Assembly: GCA_900551345.1 (NCBI GenBank)
Contig: URVP01000012.1
Span: 1 to 18,527, forward strand
Origin: an uncultured Eubacteriales bacterium
Lineage (GTDB): Bacteria; Bacillota; Clostridia; Monoglobales; UMGS1388
Direction of reading: 5' to 3'
DNA: 18,527 bases
Made by a program: the position numbers and the translations under genes
The notes under the pieces: generated by a model
Seen by the model: only the letters and a program-made list of their open reading frames with translations
The model's database searches: none
Told to the model about the DNA's origin: nothing
In this document: positions 13,177 through 18,527 of the stretch, in pieces
Numbering within the stretch: the stretch's first letter is position 1
Layout of the letters: each line of letters opens with the position of its first letter

Positions 13177-14493
13177 ATGCAGAATTCAGATAAAAAAGCA
13201 TTAGTAATAACATATGGATGCAGACAAAACGAGAACGATAGTGAACGCATAAGAGGTATACTATCCCAAGAAGGGTATTCCTTCTGTGATAATGCTGACG
13301 ACGCCGATCTTGTTATATTTAACACCTGTGCGGTTCGCGAAAATGCCCAGCAGCGAGTATACGGCAATGTGGGAGCTTTAAAAGCCGTTAAAGAAAGAAA
13401 GCCCGGCATGCTGATAGGAATATGCGGATGTATGGTTCAGCAAAGCGGCGAAGCTGAGCAGATAAAAAAACGCTTTAAGCATGTGGATTTTGTTTTTGGA
13501 ACACATGCCATTGCACGGCTTCCTCAAATTTTGCACAGTGCCCATATACAGAGAGTGTTTGATACCGAGGAAACGGTAGGCATTTATGAAAATATTCCCA
13601 TTAAAAGGGATTCTGTTCTTACCGCAAATATACCAATTTCTTATGGGTGCAATAACTTTTGTTCTTACTGTGTGGTTCCATATGTGCGTGGTAGAGAAAG
13701 AAGCCGGCTTCCTGAGGATATTATTAAAGAGGCTGAGGGCCTTGCTGCCCAAGGCTGCAAAGAGGTTCTTTTGCTGGGACAGAATGTTAATTCATACGGT
13801 AATGACAACAAAGTAATGAGCTTCCCTCAGCTGCTGCGTAAAATAAATGATATAGATGGCATTGAAAGAATACGCTTTATATCTTCGCATCCCAAGGATT
13901 TGTCAGATGATTTAATTGACGCTATGGCTGAGTGTGATTCGGTATGTGCTCAGCTTCATCTGCCTTTTCAGTCCGGCAGCGACAGAGTGCTTGAAAAGAT
14001 GAATAGAAAATATACCTCGGGGGATTATTTGCGTCTTATAGCGAAGGTGCGCAGCAAAATACCTGATATTGCACTTTCCAGTGATGTTATAGTTGGATTC
14101 CCTACCGAAACGCAGGAGGATTTTGAAGATACAATACGGCTTATAAATACAGTTGAGTTTGACACATTGTTTACTTTTATTTACTCACCCAGGAGAGGAA
14201 CGCCTGCGGCGAAAATGACTCCCGTTATGTCAGAAGAGCAGATTAAAGAAAACTTTAATCGTCTGGTTGATGTTCAAAACGGCCGGTCGATTAAAAAGAA
14301 TAAGTTGCTTGAAAATAAAACGGTGCGTATACTTGTTGAAGGGAAAAGCAAAAATAATCCCGATATGCTCACAGGCAGAACCGAAGGGAATAAAATTGTC
14401 AATTTCAGCGGAGATGAATGCCTTATAGGCAGCTTTGCCGATGTTACGGTGACAAAGGCTCTTACTTGGTCACTTGAAGGGAAATTAAATTAA
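13177..14493 (+). CDS. miaB: tRNA-2-methylthio-N6-isopentenyladenosine synthase MiaB
   Basis: A 438-residue radical SAM methylthiotransferase that adds the 2-methylthio group to isopentenyl-A37 of tRNAs reading UNN codons. The N-terminal domain has the three cluster ligands Cys15 (TYGC), Cys51 (NTCAVRE) and Cys85 (GCM). The radical SAM motif CNNFCSYC gives Cys158, Cys162 and Cys165, followed by VPYVRGRERSR, typical of MiaB rather than MtaB or RimO. A C-terminal TRAM domain ends the protein. The motif GCRQNENDSE differs slightly from the usual GCQMNE form. ATG 13177 is chosen: GAAAGG at 13158-13163 is 13 bases upstream, and TTG 13147 lies too near the predicted transcript start. The downstream gene order matches the Bacillus ymcB locus. 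Confidence 0.95.
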   Translation: MQNSDKKALVITYGCRQNENDSERIRGILSQEGYSFCDNADDADLVIFNTCAVRENAQQRVYGNVGALKAVKERKPGMLIGICGCMVQQSGEAEQIKKRFKHVDFVFGTHAIARLPQILHSAHIQRVFDTEETVGIYENIPIKRDSVLTANIPISYGCNNFCSYCVVPYVRGRERSRLPEDIIKEAEGLAAQGCKEVLLLGQNVNSYGNDNKVMSFPQLLRKINDIDGIERIRFISSHPKDLSDDLIDAMAECDSVCAQLHLPFQSGSDRVLEKMNRKYTSGDYLRLIAKVRSKIPDIALSSDVIVGFPTETQEDFEDTIRLINTVEFDTLFTFIYSPRRGTPAAKMTPVMSEEQIKENFNRLVDVQNGRSIKKNKLLENKTVRILVEGKSKNNPDMLTGRTEGNKIVNFSGDECLIGSFADVTVTKALTWSLEGKLN

Positions 14494-14510
14494 TAAAGGA
14501 GATATATATT

Positions 14511-14897
14511 ATGACAATTATCGAAAAAACTCAGGAACTCGGACAGATGATTATTGAATCTGAAGAATATACGGCGATGCAAAAAGCGGAGATGCGTCAG
14601 ACTGCTGACGAAGAGGCAATGAATCTTATTGCTGAATACAACCGCAAAAGAGCAGATTTTATGCATAGATTGCAAGATCCCGAAACAACACCGGAGGAAG
14701 TTGATAAAATCAGAAAGCAGATGGACGAAGAGTACAGCATTCTTACTCAAAACCAGTGCATATCTGAATATATTGAGGCAATGCAAAATTTTAACAACCT
14801 TATGAATCAGGTTAACGGAATAATTGCATATTATGTTAACGGTCAGCGCAGCGGCGATTGTTCGGGCAATTGCTCAAGCTGTTCAGGCTGCCACTAA
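14511..14897 (+). CDS. YlbF/YmcA (RicF/RicA) family protein with Cys-rich tail
   Basis: A 128-residue helical protein of the YlbF/YmcA family, with the typical start MTIIEKTQELGQMIIESEEY and long helices. In Bacillus, YmcA (RicA), YlbF (RicF) and YaaT (RicT) form a complex that carries iron-sulfur clusters and promotes mRNA maturation by RNase Y, affecting sporulation, competence and biofilm. Here the C terminus is Cys-rich (CSGNCSSCSGCH, Cys117, 121, 124, 127), with another at Cys83, consistent with a cluster or metal site. Its place directly after miaB and before mutS matches ymcA, so RicA is the better match by synteny, although sequence alone gives only the family. It starts 17 bases after miaB with GGAGA upstream. 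Confidence 0.88.
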   Translation: MTIIEKTQELGQMIIESEEYTAMQKAEMRQTADEEAMNLIAEYNRKRADFMHRLQDPETTPEEVDKIRKQMDEEYSILTQNQCISEYIEAMQNFNNLMNQVNGIIAYYVNGQRSGDCSGNCSSCSGCH

Positions 14898-14915
14898 ACC
14901 GGATAATATATAACC

Positions 14916-14937
14916 GGGCAGATAATTAAATCTGTCC
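14916..14937 (+). terminator. Weak hairpin between the YlbF-family gene and mutS
   Basis: Arms GGGCAGAT (14916-14923) and ATCTGTCC (14930-14937) with one G-U pair. The T-run begins about 10 bases later (14946-14951), so at best it attenuates read-through into mutS. Confidence 0.35.
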
Positions 14938-14980
14938 ATATTGCATTTTTTGTTTTGCAGGGAAGGGAAATGTTATAATT

Positions 14981-17569
14981 ATGGGCGAATATTCACCTAT
15001 GATGAATCAATATTTTAAAATAAAAGAACAATATAAAGACTGTCTGTTATTTTTTCGCCTTGGTGATTTTTATGAGATGTTTTTTGATGATGCCGTAACG
15101 GCGTCAAAAGCACTTGACCTTGTGCTTACGGGCCGTGACTGCGGACAGGCTGAAAGAGCACCTATGTGCGGAGTTCCGTTTCATTCTGCACAGAATTATA
15201 TTGACCGCCTGGTACAGCAGGGTTATAAAGTGGCCATATGTGAGCAGATGGAAGACCCGGCAAAGGCAAAGGGTATAGTAAAAAGAGATGTAATAAGAGT
15301 TATAACCGCAGGAACCGTCACAAGCGAAAACCTTTTGGACAATAAACAGAATAACTTTCTTTGTGCAATATTCCGCGGTGAGTCGGGAGCGGGAATCGCT
15401 TTTTGCGATATATCCACGGGAGAAACCTCTGCAACGGAAATTATATCCCCTGAACTTAATGCGGATATAATAAACGAAATAGGCAGAAATCTTCCCAGTG
15501 AAATTCTTCTGAATAAATTCGATGCTTACAGAAAGTTGTCTGACCTTATAAATGACAGATTTTCGATTAATCCGGAGCCGGTAGAAGAATTTGTCAGCGA
15601 TTACACTTATGCGCTTGAATGTGTTACACATCAATTCGGTGAAAATCCCGTAAGCTCAAGCCGTAATATGACATGTGCGTTAGGCATGCTTATTGACTAT
15701 ATAAATAAGACGCAAAAAAGGGATATGCCGCATATCTCTTCAGTCAATGTTTATACTGACGCTCAGTATATGGGTATGGACTATTCTACTCGGCGTAATC
15801 TTGAACTTACAGCAAATATGCGTGAAAACAAGAAAAGGGGTTCTCTCCTTTGGGTTCTTGACAATACTTCCACTTCAATGGGTGGCAGAATGCTGAGAAG
15901 CTGGATTAATAAACCTCTGTTAAGCTGCGGTCAGATACTTAACCGACAGGGAGCGGTGGCTGATCTTTTCAGCAGTGTAATGCGCCGTGATGAGCTTAAA
16001 ACACTTCTTTCACCCGTTCAGGATATTGAGCGTATAATGGCAAAGGTTGTTACCGGCAGTGCATCTCCAAAGGACTTGTTGGGGCTTGCAGCTTCGTTGA
16101 AAGGTGTTCCTTTGATTAAAAAGGCAACATCTGAATCAGAAAGCCCATACATGAAGGACCTTGCAGAAAAAATAGATACCATTAGCGATGTTTGCCAATT
16201 AATTGAGGATTCCATCGATCCGGAAGCACCTCTTGTAATTCGTGAAGGAAATATAATAAAGGACGGGTACAACAGCGAGGTTGACAAAAACCGTAGCGCC
16301 ATAAAACACAGTGCCCAGTGGCTTGCCGGTCTTGAAATGAAAGAAAAAGAAGAAACCGGTATTAAGAATCTTAAAATTACATACAACAAGGTTTTCGGAT
16401 ATTATATCGAGGTTTCAAAATCTAATATTGGGCTTGTTCCCGACAGATATACAAGAAAGCAAACTCTCACCAATTGCGAAAGATACATAACGGGTGAACT
16501 TAAGGAGTTTGAAAACTCGGTGCTTGGAGCAAAGGACAGAAACTGTGCCCTTGAATATGAATTGTATTGTGAAATAAGAGATAAAATCGCAGGACAAAAT
16601 GAACGAATCCTGTCAACTGCACATGTAATAGCTGAAATTGACTGTATAAATTCTCTTGCCATAACCGCCGCTGAAAATAATTATGTTATGCCGACGGTGG
16701 ATATGGGCGATAAAATTATTATTAAAGACGGCAGACACCCGGTAGTTGAAAAGATACAGAAAAGTTCTCTTTTTGTGCCCAATGATACTAACCTTTCCGA
16801 TACTGACCGGGTGGCGGTTATTACGGGTCCCAATATGGCAGGTAAATCTACATATATGCGTCAGGTAGCCCTGATAACCCTTATGGCACAAATAGGCAGC
16901 TTTGTTCCCGCAAGTTCTGCACATATAGGTATTACAGACAGAATATTTACCCGTGTGGGCGCCTCGGACGATTTGGCACTGGGTCAAAGTACATTTATGG
17001 TAGAAATGACCGAAGTAGCAAATATTCTTGATAACGCAACCTCAAAAAGCCTTCTTATTCTTGATGAAATAGGCAGAGGTACGAGCACCTATGACGGTAT
17101 GAGCATTGCATGGGCGGTTATAGAATATATTGCCAACAAGAAAAAATTGGGGGCAAAAACTTTATTTGCTACTCATTATCATGAACTGACACAGCTTGAA
17201 GGAAAAATTGACGGTGTTAAAAATTACTGTATTGCAGTTAAAAAACGGGGCGACGAGATAATATTCCTGCGCAAGATAATCCTTGGAGGAGCGGACGACA
17301 GCTACGGTATAGAGGTGGCAGGTCTTGCAGGAGTAAAAAAAGAAGTCATAAAGCGTGCAAAAGAGATACTCCATGACATAGAAACAGACACTGAGCACAG
17401 CTTTTCCAAGCAGACAATGCCGTCTGATACAATGGATACAATGCCGCTTTTTGAAAATAATTATGAAGAGATTATTGATATTATTAAAAATTTGGATATA
17501 ACAACCATTACGCCGATTGAGGCTATGAACAAACTTTACGAAATCAAAAATATGACCGACTCTTTTTAA
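14981..17569 (+). CDS. mutS: DNA mismatch repair protein MutS
   Basis: A full-length 862-residue MutS1, which recognises mismatches and recruits MutL. The mismatch-reading motif GDFYEMF is near the N terminus (Phe30, Glu32). The ATPase domain has Walker A GPNMAGKST (616-624), Walker B with DEIGRGTSTYDG, and the ATHYHEL motif. The C-terminal part includes GLAGVKKEVIKRAKEIL and a short tail. The beginning MGEYSPMMNQYFKIKEQY matches the usual MutS start, with GGAAGGG at 14961-14967 as ribosome binding site (13-base spacing). The TATAAT at 14974-14979 overlaps the start and is unlikely to be a promoter. mutL starts 35 bases after its stop, so the two are very likely co-transcribed, probably with miaB upstream. 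Confidence 0.98.
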   Translation: MGEYSPMMNQYFKIKEQYKDCLLFFRLGDFYEMFFDDAVTASKALDLVLTGRDCGQAERAPMCGVPFHSAQNYIDRLVQQGYKVAICEQMEDPAKAKGIVKRDVIRVITAGTVTSENLLDNKQNNFLCAIFRGESGAGIAFCDISTGETSATEIISPELNADIINEIGRNLPSEILLNKFDAYRKLSDLINDRFSINPEPVEEFVSDYTYALECVTHQFGENPVSSSRNMTCALGMLIDYINKTQKRDMPHISSVNVYTDAQYMGMDYSTRRNLELTANMRENKKRGSLLWVLDNTSTSMGGRMLRSWINKPLLSCGQILNRQGAVADLFSSVMRRDELKTLLSPVQDIERIMAKVVTGSASPKDLLGLAASLKGVPLIKKATSESESPYMKDLAEKIDTISDVCQLIEDSIDPEAPLVIREGNIIKDGYNSEVDKNRSAIKHSAQWLAGLEMKEKEETGIKNLKITYNKVFGYYIEVSKSNIGLVPDRYTRKQTLTNCERYITGELKEFENSVLGAKDRNCALEYELYCEIRDKIAGQNERILSTAHVIAEIDCINSLAITAAENNYVMPTVDMGDKIIIKDGRHPVVEKIQKSSLFVPNDTNLSDTDRVAVITGPNMAGKSTYMRQVALITLMAQIGSFVPASSAHIGITDRIFTRVGASDDLALGQSTFMVEMTEVANILDNATSKSLLILDEIGRGTSTYDGMSIAWAVIEYIANKKKLGAKTLFATHYHELTQLEGKIDGVKNYCIAVKKRGDEIIFLRKIILGGADDSYGIEVAGLAGVKKEVIKRAKEILHDIETDTEHSFSKQTMPSDTMDTMPLFENNYEEIIDIIKNLDITTITPIEAMNKLYEIKNMTDSF

Positions 17570-17604
17570 TTGGTCGGGAATAGGAAGGGAGAGTGTTTGC
17601 CAAA

Positions 17605-18527
17605 GTGGGAAAAATTAATCTGCTTGACATGAGTGTTGCCAATAAGATAGCTGCCGGCGAAGTGGTGGAAAGACCTGCGTCTGTGGTTAAAGAACTTGTG
17701 GAAAACTCCATTGATGCAAACGCTTCCATTATAACGGTAGAAATAGAAGGGGGAGGAATTTCCCTTATACGCATAACAGATAACGGTTCGGGTATGTCTG
17801 CGGAGGATGCGGGCACTGCTTTTCTACGCCATGCAACCAGTAAAATAAAGACCGAGGACGACCTTGCTGCCATAACAAGCCTTGGGTTCAGAGGAGAGGC
17901 TCTTTCTTCAATAGCTGCCGTTGCACTTGTCACTCTCACTACCAGAGAAAAAGGAACGGATATGGGTTGTCGTTTAAAACTGGAAAATGGAGTTATTACT
18001 GAAAACGGAGAAGCCGGTTGCCCCGAGGGAACCGTTATTGAAATCAGAGATATTTTTTACAACACTCCTGCCAGACGAAAGTTTCTTAAAAGTGATAGGA
18101 CTGAGGCAGGCTATATAGCTGAAATAATGGAAAAGATAGCCTTTTCATATCCGGATAAATCTTTTAAACTTATATCTGACGGAAAGGTAAAAATGCAAAC
18201 TTATGGTGACGGACAGCTAAAGACCGTGGTATATAATATTTACGGAAAAGAGTTTGCAGATGCGGTGCGGGAGGTCAATATGCAAAGCGGCAATATATTT
18301 GTCGGGGGACTTGCAGGACTTCCTTCGGTAAGCAGAGGCAATAGGCGTATGCAAAACTTTTATGTGAACGGCAGACTTGTTAAGTCACCCATGCTTACAT
18401 CTGCTGTTGAAGAAGCATATAAAAACAGGATTATGATTGGTAGATTCCCGTTTTTTGTAATAAACATTTCTTTACCTCCCGACCGTGTGGATGTTAATGT
18501 TCATCCTGCAAAAACAGAGGTTAAATT
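17605..18527 (+). CDS. mutL: DNA mismatch repair protein MutL (3' truncated by the window)
   Basis: The frame runs open to the window edge, giving 307 codons of the N-terminal GHKL ATPase and the following domain. Motifs in order: NKIAAGEVVERPASVVKELV, ENSIDA, TDNGSGM, ATSKI, GFRGEALSSI, then EGTVIEIRDIFYNTPARRKF and DRVDVNVHPAKTEVK. MutL couples mismatch detection by MutS to strand removal. The start is probably GTG 17605 (protein beginning VGKINLLDMS, as in other MutL proteins); GTG 17593, four codons earlier, is also possible, and the purine-rich AGGAAGGGAGAG at 17582-17593 could serve either. The C-terminal endonuclease domain lies beyond the window and cannot be judged. Confidence 0.97.
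   Translation, partial: MGKINLLDMSVANKIAAGEVVERPASVVKELVENSIDANASIITVEIEGGGISLIRITDNGSGMSAEDAGTAFLRHATSKIKTEDDLAAITSLGFRGEALSSIAAVALVTLTTREKGTDMGCRLKLENGVITENGEAGCPEGTVIEIRDIFYNTPARRKFLKSDRTEAGYIAEIMEKIAFSYPDKSFKLISDGKVKMQTYGDGQLKTVVYNIYGKEFADAVREVNMQSGNIFVGGLAGLPSVSRGNRRMQNFYVNGRLVKSPMLTSAVEEAYKNRIMIGRFPFFVINISLPPDRVDVNVHPAKTEVK

Noticed and set aside
14974..14979. TATAAT before mutS as a -10 box
   Set aside because: Transcription would start at or inside the mutS start codon and no -35 box is correctly spaced.
15104..15634. 176-codon open frame on the minus strand within mutS
   Set aside because: It is the antisense shadow of mutS, with a composition unlike a real protein and no ribosome binding site.

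Overview
The window is an AT-rich chromosomal segment that looks like an anaerobic, low-GC Gram-positive bacterium of the class Clostridia (my guess is the Oscillospiraceae/Ruminococcaceae side). The basis is the strong AGGAGG-type ribosome binding sites, TTG/GTG starts, an S-layer-homology protein, a CsoR-type repressor, and the order miaB - YlbF/YmcA-family gene - mutS - mutL, which recalls the Bacillus ymcB-ymcA-(cotE)-mutS-mutL block.

Layout. 2-841: 3' end of an iron-dependent alcohol dehydrogenase resembling the C-terminal half of AdhE, closed by a strong terminator near 1030. 1230-7677: an accessory region with a small XRE regulator, a PqqD-like RiPP-recognition protein, an ABC exporter, a secreted two-module protein, a 53-residue peptide gene at 4599-4760, an HprK-like kinase and an S-layer-homology protein. 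7845-10166: a CsoR-type metal sensor and a P1B-type metal ATPase whose promoter carries a perfect CsoR-like operator. 10243-12553, minus strand: a Wzz-like chain-length regulator, a tyrosine kinase with an unusual Tyr-Gly tail and a PHP-family tyrosine phosphatase, i.e. the phosphoregulatory module of capsule/exopolysaccharide synthesis, preceded by a lone HPt protein (12642-12983). 13177-18527: miaB, a YlbF/YmcA-family gene, mutS and the 5' part of mutL.

The most interesting part is 1544-5958. The 53-residue peptide has a leader-like N terminus with the YxxPxL motif that PqqD-like B1 proteins read in Gram-positive lasso-peptide pathways, and it ends in a serine. A PqqD-like protein, an exporter and an HprK-like kinase lie within 4 kb. 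In the paeninodin lasso pathway an HprK-like kinase phosphorylates the C-terminal serine of the precursor. Here neither the B2 leader protease nor the asparagine-synthetase-like cyclase is present, so this may be a RiPP-like pathway built on recognition, phosphorylation and export, or a cluster whose remaining enzymes lie elsewhere. Peptide and secreted protein share a transcription unit with a consensus promoter and its own terminator, separate from the other genes. The kinase appears to start at an ATT codon.

I saw no rRNA, tRNA, CRISPR array, insertion sequence or phage gene. Functions come from motif recognition by eye; no database search was possible.
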